Shown here: positions 42,842 to 50,942 of the stretch, in pieces | Layout: each line of letters opens with the position of its first letter | How positions within the stretch are numbered: position 1 is the stretch's first letter | Assembly: GCA_029222685.1 (NCBI GenBank) | Contig: JARHVB010000038.1 | Span: forward strand, 24,977-88,976 | Source: Terripilifer ovatus | Lineage (GTDB): Bacteria > Pseudomonadota > Alphaproteobacteria > Rhizobiales > Beijerinckiaceae | DNA: 64,000 nucleotides | Direction of reading: 5' to 3' | The notes under the pieces: generated by a model | What the model was told of the DNA's origin: nothing | The model's database searches: none | What the model saw: the letters and a program-made list of their open reading frames with translations, nothing else | Program-made: the position numbers and the translations under genes

Positions 42842-43909
42842 GTGCGGATAACGGCACATTCCCTTCACCCCTACAGGCTTCGCTATCGCCGCACGGTGGC
42901 CTGGAGTGATGTCAGCGAGGAAGCCGCGATCTTCGTGATGCTGCGGTTGCGGGATGAAGATGGCCGCGACGGCGTCGGCGAAGTCGCCATCAAGCCGACA
43001 TGGGTCGGCGCCTCGGTCCGCTCCCTGACGGCTGTCATCGAGGACATGTTTGCGCCGTTGCTGTGCGCAGAGTTCTCCCATCCGGCGGAGCTGCGCGAGC
43101 GGCTCGACCGCATTCCGGAAAACCTCGTCGCCAAGACGTTGATCGATCATGCCTGCTGGGATCTCCATGCGGCCCGCGAGGCCATTCCGATAAGCATTCC
43201 GGACATCCCGGTATCCTGGGCATTGACGCGGCAGGCGCCGTCGTTGATGGCGCAGGAAGCGGTGCGGATGCGGGACGCCTATGGCTTCAGGACACTGAAG
43301 GTGAAGGGCGGCCAGGGCATGGACGTCGACCGGGCGGCGCTGCGCGAAATCCGCGCGGCGCTGGGCGACGGCACGCGGCTCTATGTCGACGCCAACGGCG
43401 CCTATGCGCCGGCCGAGGCGGAGACTTATGTGAAGATGCTTGCCGACGCCGGCGTCTTCGCTGCCGAAGATCCGTGCCCATTGACGCCGGACAGGCGCTT
43501 CCGCGCCCTGCAGGAGGCCTCTCCCATTCCCCTGCTGGTCGACTTCAACTGCACCTCGCCGCGCGATGCCGCCTTGTTCAAAGACCAGGGGTTGCAGGCG
43601 CTCAGCGTGAAGCCCGGCCGTTTCGGGATGACATGGGCTCGCAAGATGGCGCAGGATGGCGCGCCGAACGGCGTCGCCATCGCCGTCGGCCTGATGGGAG
43701 AGAGCATTGCCGGCACGCTGCCGGGCCTGCAGTTCGCTTCGACTGTGTCGAGCAGCGAATGGCCGGCCGAGCTGACATGGTTTCTTGAAATGCAGGACAG
43801 CGTGACGCGCGTCGCGCTGGAGATCGCCGACGGCCGCATCGCAATCCCGCACTTCAAGACTGTAGCTGAAACGATCGATTGGGACGCTGTGCGTAAATTC
43901 GCGATCTGA
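42842..43909 (+). CDS. enolase-superfamily enzyme, muconate-lactonizing-enzyme subgroup
   Basis: This 355-residue protein has the fold and residues of the MLE subgroup of the enolase superfamily. It has the KxK pair Lys153 and Lys155 (TLKVKGGQ), metal ligands Asp183 (VDANGA), Glu209 (AAEDPCP) and Asp234 (LLVDFNCT), and a lysine on the opposite face, Lys257 (SVKPGRFG). Members perform cycloisomerisation, racemisation, epimerisation or dehydration through enolate intermediates. The start is GTG at 42842 with GAGGG upstream. The residues are complete, so it is probably active; the exact reaction is unknown. It sits between two binding-protein genes. Confidence 0.85.
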   Translation: MRITAHSLHPYRLRYRRTVAWSDVSEEAAIFVMLRLRDEDGRDGVGEVAIKPTWVGASVRSLTAVIEDMFAPLLCAEFSHPAELRERLDRIPENLVAKTLIDHACWDLHAAREAIPISIPDIPVSWALTRQAPSLMAQEAVRMRDAYGFRTLKVKGGQGMDVDRAALREIRAALGDGTRLYVDANGAYAPAEAETYVKMLADAGVFAAEDPCPLTPDRRFRALQEASPIPLLVDFNCTSPRDAALFKDQGLQALSVKPGRFGMTWARKMAQDGAPNGVAIAVGLMGESIAGTLPGLQFASTVSSSEWPAELTWFLEMQDSVTRVALEIADGRIAIPHFKTVAETIDWDAVRKFAI

Positions 43910-43935
43910 TCGCGCAAGGGGAGGGAGGATTCGAC

Positions 43936-44919
43936 ATGATTTCACGCCGTGACTTCACGCTTTCGCTCGGCTGCGCCACGTTGGCGTCGCCGCTCATGCA
44001 AGCCCGCGCACAAGCCGCCTATCCGAACAAGCCGGTGAAGATCGTCATTCCCTGGCCGGTCGGCGGCGCGGTCGACAATCATTCCCGCGCGCTCTCGGTG
44101 GATCTGCAGAAGAAGTGGAACCAGACCGTGATCATCGAGGCGCGGCCCGGCGGCAACGGCATTATCGGCGCGGAATATTCGGCCAGGTCGGCGCCGGACG
44201 GTTATACAATCTACAACGGAAACGACAGCTCGATCTGCATGCTGCCGTTTCTCTACAAGACACTGTCCTATGATCCGATCAAGGATTTCGAGCCTGTCGT
44301 CTGCATGATGGCCGGCGTCTCCACCGCTCTCGTCGCGGCTTCCCTGCCGATAAAAAGCTTCAAGGAGCTCATCGACTACGCCAAGGCCAATCCCGGCAAG
44401 ATCAACTACGGGTCGTTCGGCATCGGCAGCAAGACCCATGTCGACACGGAGGCGCTGTCGCTTCTGACCGGCATCAAGATGACGCATATTCCCTACAAGG
44501 GTATTGCCGACGTCAATGCGGCGATGGCCGCCGGCGAATTGCATTTCGCGCTCGGCATCGCCAGCGCGGTCATGCCGAATATCCAGAAAGGCCTGATCCG
44601 TCCCATCTTCGTCGCCGGCGAACAGCGCACGCCGGTGCTTCCGGATGTGCCGACGATCAAGGAAGCGGGCGGTCCTGATTTCGTGTCGCGCTCCTGGTTC
44701 GGCCTGTTCTTCCCGGCGAAGACGCCTGCCGCCATCGTCGACAAGGTTGCAAATGACGTGGCCGAGATTTCCGAAAGCGCGGCGTTCAAGGAAAGATATG
44801 TGCTTGGCTTCGGATTGGATCCGCTGGTGCTGAAGCCGGCGGCGTTTCGCGAGCTCATTCAAAAGGACACGGCCTTCTATCGGGATGCGCTGGCGAAACT
44901 CAACCTCAAACTCGAATGA
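43936..44919 (+). CDS. TTT/Bug-family substrate-binding protein with Tat-like signal
   Basis: This 327-residue Bug-type receptor has a twin-arginine-like signal (MISRRDFTLSLG, ending near ARAQA), unlike the Sec-type signals of the other two in the window. The body shows YPNKPVKIVIPWPVGGAVD, EARPGGNGIIGAEYSA and the KINYGSFGIGSKTHVDTE region. GGGAGGA precedes the ATG. It lies 26 bases after the enolase-family gene and 16 bases before the ligase gene. Two receptors in one operon suggest two related ligands or redundant capture. Confidence 0.87.
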   Translation: MISRRDFTLSLGCATLASPLMQARAQAAYPNKPVKIVIPWPVGGAVDNHSRALSVDLQKKWNQTVIIEARPGGNGIIGAEYSARSAPDGYTIYNGNDSSICMLPFLYKTLSYDPIKDFEPVVCMMAGVSTALVAASLPIKSFKELIDYAKANPGKINYGSFGIGSKTHVDTEALSLLTGIKMTHIPYKGIADVNAAMAAGELHFALGIASAVMPNIQKGLIRPIFVAGEQRTPVLPDVPTIKEAGGPDFVSRSWFGLFFPAKTPAAIVDKVANDVAEISESAAFKERYVLGFGLDPLVLKPAAFRELIQKDTAFYRDALAKLNLKLE

Positions 44920-44935
44920 TGGACGGACAGACGTA

Positions 44936-46513
44936 ATGCCCTTCTTCTCGCATATGGATACGGTCGGCGAACTGATCGAACGCAACTATCGCCTGCGTCC
45001 GGATGCGGGCGCGGTGACATTCGAGGGAAAGACGCAGACATTCCGAGCCTTGACCGAGCGGGCGTTCCAGCTCGCCAACGCGTTCCATGCGATGGGCCTG
45101 CGCCGCCAGGACAGGGTCGCCGTCCTGGCGCAGAACTCGCCGCAGTATGTCGAGGTCTATGCGGCCTGTGAAATCGCCGGCTTCATCACCGTGACGATCA
45201 ACTATCGGCTGGCGCCCGGCGAAATGGCGTTCATCCTCAAGGATGCATCGCCTTCAGTGCTGGTCTTTGATCCGGACTATGCGGAGGTGGTTGCAAAGCT
45301 TTCTGCCGATCTGCCGGGCATGCAGTGCATCATGATCGGCGCAGCCGGCACCGGTGCTTTTCTGTCCTATGAGGCGCTTCTGCAGGGAAAGCCTGCAGTA
45401 CCGCCGCCGATCGCGTCGCGGCCGGACGACATCGCCTATCTGATCTATACCAGTGGCACCACCGGCCGTCCGAAAGGCACGATGCTCGGCCAGGCTGCCA
45501 TGGCGCAGAGCGCCGTCGCGCATGCCTGGGAGAAGGAGCATCGCGAAAGCGATCGGGTTCTGGCGGTGATGCCGCTCTATCATGTCGGCGCGAAATACAC
45601 GCAGAACAGCACGCACGCCGCCGGCGCGGAACTCGTCCTGCATCGCAGCTACAATATCGAAAAGGTCGCGGCCGATCTGCAGACCTATAAAATATCGTCT
45701 GCGCATCTGGCGCCGATCATGGTGCAGGATCTGCTGAATCTGCCGAACCTGAAGGACTATGATCACAGCGCGCTGCGCCTCATCAATTATGCGTCGGGGC
45801 CCATGTCCGTGGCGCTGCTGGAGAAGGCCATCGCCACCTATGGTCCGCTGTTCATGCAGCACTACGGCATGACCGAATCAGGCGGAACGACCGCGCTGTT
45901 GGCGCACGACCATGTCGTCACCGGCCCGCCCGAAGCGGTGCGCCGGCTGGCGTCCGCCGGAAGGGCATCGCCGGGCACGCGCATCAAGGTGGTGCGAAGC
46001 GAGGGATCGGAATGCGATGTCGAAGAGGCCGGCGAAGTGCTGATGCTTTCGCGCATGAACATGTCGGGCTACTGGAACAACCATGCCGCGACGCTCGCTG
46101 CCATCGACGAGGACGGCTGGCTGCACACGGGCGACATCGGCTACATGGATGCTGCCGGCTATCTCTTCATCTCCGACCGCAAGAAGGACATGATCATCTC
46201 CGGCGGCGAGAACATCTATCCGCGCGAAGTGGAAGAAGCGATCTACCGGCATGAGGCGGTGGCGGAGGCCGCCGTCATCGGCGTGCCCGATCCGCGCTGG
46301 GGCGAGGCGGTGAAAGCCTTCGTGGTGTTGAAGGCCGGCGCAATGGTGTCCGAGGGCGATCTCATCGAGCATTGCCGGGCGCATATCGCCAGCTACAAGA
46401 AGCCGAAACAGGTGGTTTTCGTTGCCGCGCTGCCGCGATTGGCGAACCACAAGATCGACAAGAAGGAATTGCGCAAGGAGGATTGGGGCGGGCTGCAGCG
46501 CAGTGTGAATTGA
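44936..46513 (+). CDS. AMP-dependent acyl-CoA ligase
   Basis: This 525-residue ANL-family ligase has the P-loop YTSGTTGRPKG (171-181), the A5 block YGMTESGG, the A7/A8 region WLHTGDIGYMDAAGY and DRKKDMIISGGENIYPREVE, and a C-terminal catalytic lysine region (ANHKIDKKELRK). It forms acyl-CoA from a carboxylic acid, ATP and CoA. As last gene of the IclR-linked cluster it probably activates the imported acid for the crotonase. I start at the ATG at 44936, 16 bases after the preceding stop. Aliphatic and aromatic substrates cannot be separated by sequence alone. Confidence 0.9.
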   Translation: MPFFSHMDTVGELIERNYRLRPDAGAVTFEGKTQTFRALTERAFQLANAFHAMGLRRQDRVAVLAQNSPQYVEVYAACEIAGFITVTINYRLAPGEMAFILKDASPSVLVFDPDYAEVVAKLSADLPGMQCIMIGAAGTGAFLSYEALLQGKPAVPPPIASRPDDIAYLIYTSGTTGRPKGTMLGQAAMAQSAVAHAWEKEHRESDRVLAVMPLYHVGAKYTQNSTHAAGAELVLHRSYNIEKVAADLQTYKISSAHLAPIMVQDLLNLPNLKDYDHSALRLINYASGPMSVALLEKAIATYGPLFMQHYGMTESGGTTALLAHDHVVTGPPEAVRRLASAGRASPGTRIKVVRSEGSECDVEEAGEVLMLSRMNMSGYWNNHAATLAAIDEDGWLHTGDIGYMDAAGYLFISDRKKDMIISGGENIYPREVEEAIYRHEAVAEAAVIGVPDPRWGEAVKAFVVLKAGAMVSEGDLIEHCRAHIASYKKPKQVVFVAALPRLANHKIDKKELRKEDWGGLQRSVN

Positions 46514-46540
46514 TGGCGCCGAGTGAGCATCAAACTAAAA

Positions 46541-46720
46541 GAAGCGCTCATCCTGAGGAGCAACGCTTTGCGTTGCGTCTCGAAGGACGGGGGCGACACG
46601 CCGCAATCAATCAACTGCGTCATAACCGGCGCAACGTAGCTGCCCCGGTTGAGAGACTTCGGTCTGACGCCCCCGTCCTTCGAGACGCGCCTTTCAGGCG
46701 CTCCTCAGGATGAGGGCTTC
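46541..46720. repeat. family B palindromic repeat (copy 2), plus family A end fragment
   Basis: The left arm has CTCATCCTGAGGAGC and CGTCTCGAAGGACGGGGG; the right arm has CCCCCGTCCTTCGAGACG and GCTCCTCAGGATGAGGGC. About 80 bp lie between. It separates the converging ligase and aroKB genes. A 10-base family A end, GTCATTCCCG, follows at 46733-46742, just beyond the aroKB stop-codon side. Confidence 0.85.
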
Positions 46721-46752
46721 TGGGAATATGTAGTCATTCCCGCAGCGCGACG

Positions 46753-48456
46753 TTAACGCGCCAACTCTTCCGCCAGAAACTCCCGCACCAGTCCAGCGTC
46801 CACACCCCGTGCAATAAAACTTCTGCCGATGCCGCGGGCGAGAATGAACGTCAGCGCGCCGCGCTGGACCTTCTTGTCCTGATACATGGCTTCGAGGATT
46901 TCATCCGCCCCGGCGTTCCAGCCCTCGATGCTGCGGATCGTGCCGGGCAGGCCGCTGTCGCGCAGATGATTTTCGACACGCTCCGCTTCGGCGAGGCTCG
47001 TGTGGCCGAGTCTGGCGGAAAAGCGCATGGCGCAGGCAAGGCCGATGGCGACGCCCTCGCCGTGGACGAGGCGCTTGCTATCGTAATGGGTCAGCGTCTC
47101 CAGCGCATGGCCGAAGGTATGGCCGAAGTTCAGCAGCGCACGGTCGCCCTGCTCGGTCTCGTCGCGGGCGACGACGGCGGCCTTGGAGGCGCAGCTCTTG
47201 CGGATGGCTTCCGTCAGTTCCGGCCCGCGCGCGAAGACGCCGCGCCAGTTCTGTTCAAGCCAGGCGAAGAAGGGTTCGTCGTCGATCAAACCGTATTTGA
47301 CGATCTCGGCATAGCCGGCGCGGAACTCGCGCGGCGACAGGGTGGCGAGCGCCTGGGTGTCGGCCAGCACCAGCGAGGGCTGATAGAATGCGCCGATGAG
47401 ATTCTTGCCGTGTTCGGAATTGATCGCGGTCTTGCCGCCGACCGAGGAATCGACCTGCGCGAGCAGGCTCGTCGGGATCTGCACGAAGGGCATGCCGCGC
47501 CGCACGGTGGCGGCGGCAAAGCCCGCAAGATCGCCGACGACGCCGCCGCCGAGCGCCACAACCAGATCGCGGCGTTCCATTTTGGCGGCGATGATGTCGT
47601 CGCAGACCCTGGCGAACATGTCCCAGCATTTCGATGCTTCGCCGGCGGGAATGACGATGCGCGCATGGCGGATGCCGCGCTCGTCGAGGCTCTTCTCCAG
47701 GGCGGGCAGATGTTCGCGCGCCAGATTGTCGTCGGTGACGATGGCGCAGGCGGACTGCGGAAACAGCGCGGCGATGCGTTCGCCGGCAGTGGAGATGAGA
47801 TCGTTGCCGATGACGATGTCATAGGCGCGCGCATCGAGGGCGACGCGGACGGTGGCCGTATGCGATTGCGGCGTGATGCGGCTGATGCCGGAAAGGCCGG
47901 AGGCGAGTGTCGTCACGATGGTCTCTGCGGCGATTTCATGCGGTCCGTCATGGGAGATGACCGTAAAATCGGCCTCGGCATAGATGGGATAGCGTTCATC
48001 GATCAACCGCCGCAACGTCTCCTCAGGATCGACCGAATGCAGCAGGGGCCGGTTGGTCCGCTTGCGCACGCGCCGCGCCAGCACGTCCGCATCGGCTTTC
48101 AGCCAGACGGACACGCCATGGCGGGCAATGTTGTCGCGGGTCTGCGCCAGCATGAAGGCGCCGCCGCCGGTGGCGAGCACGCGCTGCTTTTCGGCCAGCA
48201 GGCGCGCCATCACCCGGCGTTCGCCGTCGCGAAAATAAGTCTCGCCGTGCTTGGCGAAAATCTCGGCAATGGTCATGCCGGCGGCGGCCTCGATCTCGTG
48301 ATCGGCATCGACGAAATCGAGCCCGAGCCGCTGCGCCAGCTTGCGTCCGACGGAGGTCTTGCCCGATCCCATCATGCCGACGAGCACGATCGAGCGTCCG
48401 CCGAGACGGCGGACGATGTCGGTGGCGCGGGGGTCGGCTTCAACGTTGGCGTGCAT
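46753..48456 (-). CDS. aroKB: fused shikimate kinase / 3-dehydroquinate synthase
   Basis: One uninterrupted 567-residue frame encodes two shikimate-pathway enzymes. The N-terminal part (to about 190) is shikimate kinase with P-loop GMMGSGKT (27-34), DADHEIE, GGGAFM and the lid RTNRPLL. The rest (from about 200) is 3-dehydroquinate synthase with ALGGGVVGDLAGFAAATVRRG, VDSSVGGKTAINSEHGKN and the metal-site region LLNFGHTFGHALE. These are steps two and five in the pathway, so the fusion does not channel adjacent reactions but ensures co-expression. Adjacent aroK and aroB are the rule in this order; the fused form is less common. Confidence 0.95.
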   Translation of the reverse strand: MHANVEADPRATDIVRRLGGRSIVLVGMMGSGKTSVGRKLAQRLGLDFVDADHEIEAAAGMTIAEIFAKHGETYFRDGERRVMARLLAEKQRVLATGGGAFMLAQTRDNIARHGVSVWLKADADVLARRVRKRTNRPLLHSVDPEETLRRLIDERYPIYAEADFTVISHDGPHEIAAETIVTTLASGLSGISRITPQSHTATVRVALDARAYDIVIGNDLISTAGERIAALFPQSACAIVTDDNLAREHLPALEKSLDERGIRHARIVIPAGEASKCWDMFARVCDDIIAAKMERRDLVVALGGGVVGDLAGFAAATVRRGMPFVQIPTSLLAQVDSSVGGKTAINSEHGKNLIGAFYQPSLVLADTQALATLSPREFRAGYAEIVKYGLIDDEPFFAWLEQNWRGVFARGPELTEAIRKSCASKAAVVARDETEQGDRALLNFGHTFGHALETLTHYDSKRLVHGEGVAIGLACAMRFSARLGHTSLAEAERVENHLRDSGLPGTIRSIEGWNAGADEILEAMYQDKKVQRGALTFILARGIGRSFIARGVDAGLVREFLAEELAR

Positions 48457-48622
48457 GGTGAGCAGCGTGTAGCACAGCGGCGCGGAAGAATTAAACGGGG
48501 GAATTCAACAGCCGGTGAGGCGGCACAGGCCTCTGTAGCGGCTGCAATATTGCAATCATCCGGCTTTGGTGTTCAAACAAATGCCGATTCCAAAGTAAGA
48601 TTCTGGGCGCCGGAGGCCTTGA

Positions 48623-48766
48623 GTGCCTAGCCTGATACGCTTTCTGTTCGTCGTCGGCATTCTGGTCGGGCTGGTGTGGGGCGGCATGCTGGCCCTGGTC
48701 GCCTTCGTCGAGCCGCAGCCGCGTGAAATGACCCAGACGATCCCGCCCAATCGCCTGAACCGCTAG
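48623..48766 (+). CDS. 47-residue membrane protein upstream of xerD
   Basis: A GTG start with a perfect GGAGG six bases upstream opens a 47-codon frame ending at TAG. The product begins VPSLIRFLFVVGILVGLVWG, has a single membrane helix at about 5-29, and ends in a short polar tail VEPQPREMTQTIPPNRLNR. Small proteins of this type upstream of xerD recur in Hyphomicrobiales and are often misnamed. The function is unknown. It is 11 bases before the xerD ATG, so co-translation is likely. Confidence 0.8.
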   Translation: MPSLIRFLFVVGILVGLVWGGMLALVAFVEPQPREMTQTIPPNRLNR

Positions 48767-48777
48767 ACGCGCAGCAA

Positions 48778-49716
48778 ATGGCGCTCCCCTCGACAACTCT
48801 CGCCCGACAGTTCCTCGAAATGGCGGCGGCCGAGCGCGGCGCGGCGAAGAATACGCTCGATGCCTACCGACGCGATCTCGACGATTACCTGGCGTTTCTG
48901 GGCGATAACGGCTGGACGCCGCTCAGCGTCGATTCCGATGGCGTGCGCGCCTATCTGGCCGATATCGCCGGGCGCGGCCTGAAGGCCTCGTCGGCGGCGC
49001 GGCGGCTGTCCTGCGTGCGGCAATTCCATAAGTTCCTCTATGGCGAGGGGCGGCGCGGCGACAATCCGTCGATCATCGTCGATGCGCCGAAGACCGGCCG
49101 GCCGCTGCCGAAAGTGCTCGGCGTCGCCGACGTCGACCGCCTGCTGGCGTTGGCGCAGGAAGGGATCGACGACGAGGCCCGCCCGGCGCCCGAGCGGCTG
49201 CGGGCGGCGCGGATGACCTGCCTGCTGGAAGTGCTCTATGCGACCGGCCTGCGCGTGTCGGAACTGGTGTCGCTGCCCAGAACCGCCGCTTCGGCGCGGG
49301 AGCCGTTTCTCAATATCCGCGGCAAGGGCGGCCGCGAGCGGATCGTCCCCCTGTCCGACGCGGCGCGCCGGGCCATTGCCGCCTATCGGGTCCTGCTGAA
49401 CGCGCAGGCGCCCGGTCTTTCGACGGGCCCCTGGCTGTTTCCGGCCGACAGCGAGAGCGGCCATCTGACGCGGCAGGCCTTCGCCCGCGACCTCAAAACC
49501 GTCGCCGCCGCCGCCGGTATTGCCACGGCCAGGATCAGCCCGCATGTGCTGCGCCACGCCTTTGCCAGCCATTTGCTGCAAAACGGGGCCGATTTGCGGG
49601 TCGTGCAGGAATTGCTCGGCCATGCCGACGTTTCGACCACGCAAATCTACACCCATGTGCTCGACGAGCGTACAAAAGCCATGGTGCGCGACTTACATCC
49701 GTTGTCCGACGAATGA
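48778..49716 (+). CDS. xerD: site-specific tyrosine recombinase XerD
   Basis: This 312-residue recombinase has an N-terminal core-binding domain (about 5-95) and a catalytic domain with Arg159 (ATGLRVSELVSL), Lys183 (RGKGGRERIVPL), His256 and Arg259 (SPHVLRHAFASHLL), His282 (LLGHADVSTTQ) and Tyr291 (QIYTHV). All active-site residues are present. With XerC it resolves chromosome dimers under FtsK control. The position upstream of accA is conserved in many relatives. A small membrane-protein gene precedes it. Confidence 0.94.
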   Translation: MALPSTTLARQFLEMAAAERGAAKNTLDAYRRDLDDYLAFLGDNGWTPLSVDSDGVRAYLADIAGRGLKASSAARRLSCVRQFHKFLYGEGRRGDNPSIIVDAPKTGRPLPKVLGVADVDRLLALAQEGIDDEARPAPERLRAARMTCLLEVLYATGLRVSELVSLPRTAASAREPFLNIRGKGGRERIVPLSDAARRAIAAYRVLLNAQAPGLSTGPWLFPADSESGHLTRQAFARDLKTVAAAAGIATARISPHVLRHAFASHLLQNGADLRVVQELLGHADVSTTQIYTHVLDERTKAMVRDLHPLSDE

Positions 49717-49826
49717 CGTAATAGTCTGGCGTTCTTTGCCTTATCCTGTCCCTGTTCTTGACTTCGCAGGGTGTAGCCGCCAGTTTCCGCGCGATTTTGC
49801 TCCTTTGTCCCTTTTCCCGGGTGCCG

Positions 49827-50780
49827 ATGCGTTCTTATCTCGATTTTGAAAAGCCTGTTGCCGAGCTTGAGGCGAAGCTCGACGAATTGAAGGCGGTCGC
49901 CGAGCGGGATGGCGGGATTGCGATCGGCGAGGAACTGGGCAAGCTGGAGGGCAAGGCCTCGAAAGCGCTTGCCGATCTCTATGCCACGCTGACTCCCTGG
50001 CAGAAGACCCAGGTCGCCCGCCACCAGGACCGGCCGCATTTCAACGACTATATCAAGGGTCTCATCGAGGACTTCACGCCGCTGGCGGGAGACCGGAAAT
50101 TCGCTGAAGATGAGGCGATTATCGCTGGTTTTGGCCGGTTTCGCGGCCAATCGGTCTGTCTGATCGGCCAAGAGAAGGGCTCCGACACCGACAGCCGGCT
50201 GCGCCACAATTTCGGCATGGCGCGCCCGGAGGGCTACCGCAAGGCGGTGCGGATGATGGAACTGGCCGACCGTTTCGGTCTGCCGGTCCTCACCCTGGTC
50301 GATACCGCCGGCGCCTTTCCCGGCATCGACGCCGAGGAGCGTGGCCAGGCTGAGGCTATAGCCCGTTCCACCGATGCCTGCCTGGGGCTCGGGGTGCCGA
50401 ATATTTCGGTGGTCGTGGGCGAGGGCGGATCTGGCGGCGCGGTCGCCATCGCCACCGCCAACCGGGTGCTGATGCTCGAACACTCCATCTATACAGTGGC
50501 CTCGCCGGAGGCCTCGGCGTCGATCCTGTGGCGCGACAGCACCAAGCGGCAGGATGCCGCGACGAATATGAAGATTACGGCCCAGGACCTTTTGAAATTC
50601 GGCATCATTGACGCTATTGTGCCTGAGCCGGTCGGCGGCGCCCACCGCGATCCGGCGACTGCCATTCAATGGACGGGCGATGCCATCGAGAGTTCGCTTC
50701 GGGGCATGGACAATATGTCGCCGGAGCAGATCAGGACCGCGCGCGAAGACAAGTTTCTCGCGATCGGGCGCAAGCTTTGA
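49827..50780 (+). CDS. accA: acetyl-CoA carboxylase carboxyltransferase alpha subunit
   Basis: AccA with AccD forms the carboxyltransferase that makes malonyl-CoA for fatty acid synthesis. The 317-residue sequence starts MRSYLDFEKPVAELEAKLDEL and has ARHQDRPHFNDYI, TLVDTAGAFPGIDAEERGQAE and VVGEGGSGGAVAI, all characteristic. The ATG at 49827 matches the family N-terminus; the frame extends upstream in DNA unlike the family. It lies 110 bases after xerD. Confidence 0.97.
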   Translation: MRSYLDFEKPVAELEAKLDELKAVAERDGGIAIGEELGKLEGKASKALADLYATLTPWQKTQVARHQDRPHFNDYIKGLIEDFTPLAGDRKFAEDEAIIAGFGRFRGQSVCLIGQEKGSDTDSRLRHNFGMARPEGYRKAVRMMELADRFGLPVLTLVDTAGAFPGIDAEERGQAEAIARSTDACLGLGVPNISVVVGEGGSGGAVAIATANRVLMLEHSIYTVASPEASASILWRDSTKRQDAATNMKITAQDLLKFGIIDAIVPEPVGGAHRDPATAIQWTGDAIESSLRGMDNMSPEQIRTAREDKFLAIGRKL

Positions 50781-50942
50781 GTGTGTTTGAAGAGCTTAAG
50801 AGGCCACGGCGGCACAGTTAACGGTATGTTTACCGTGTCCGGGAATTCGAGCCTGTATAAGTAACCTTCGTGTAAGGATAACGTCCCTAAATCGGTCGGG
50901 TCGCCAAAGCGTATCTCAGATTTCTTCGACGGATCAGTATGC

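Noticed and set aside
39878..46513. Menaquinone biosynthesis as the role of the crotonase, enolase and ligase cluster
   Set aside because: The crotonase resembles a hydroxycinnamoyl-CoA enzyme rather than MenB, no MenD, MenF or MenH is present, and receptors and an IclR regulator point to catabolism. The fold parallel is kept only as a remark.
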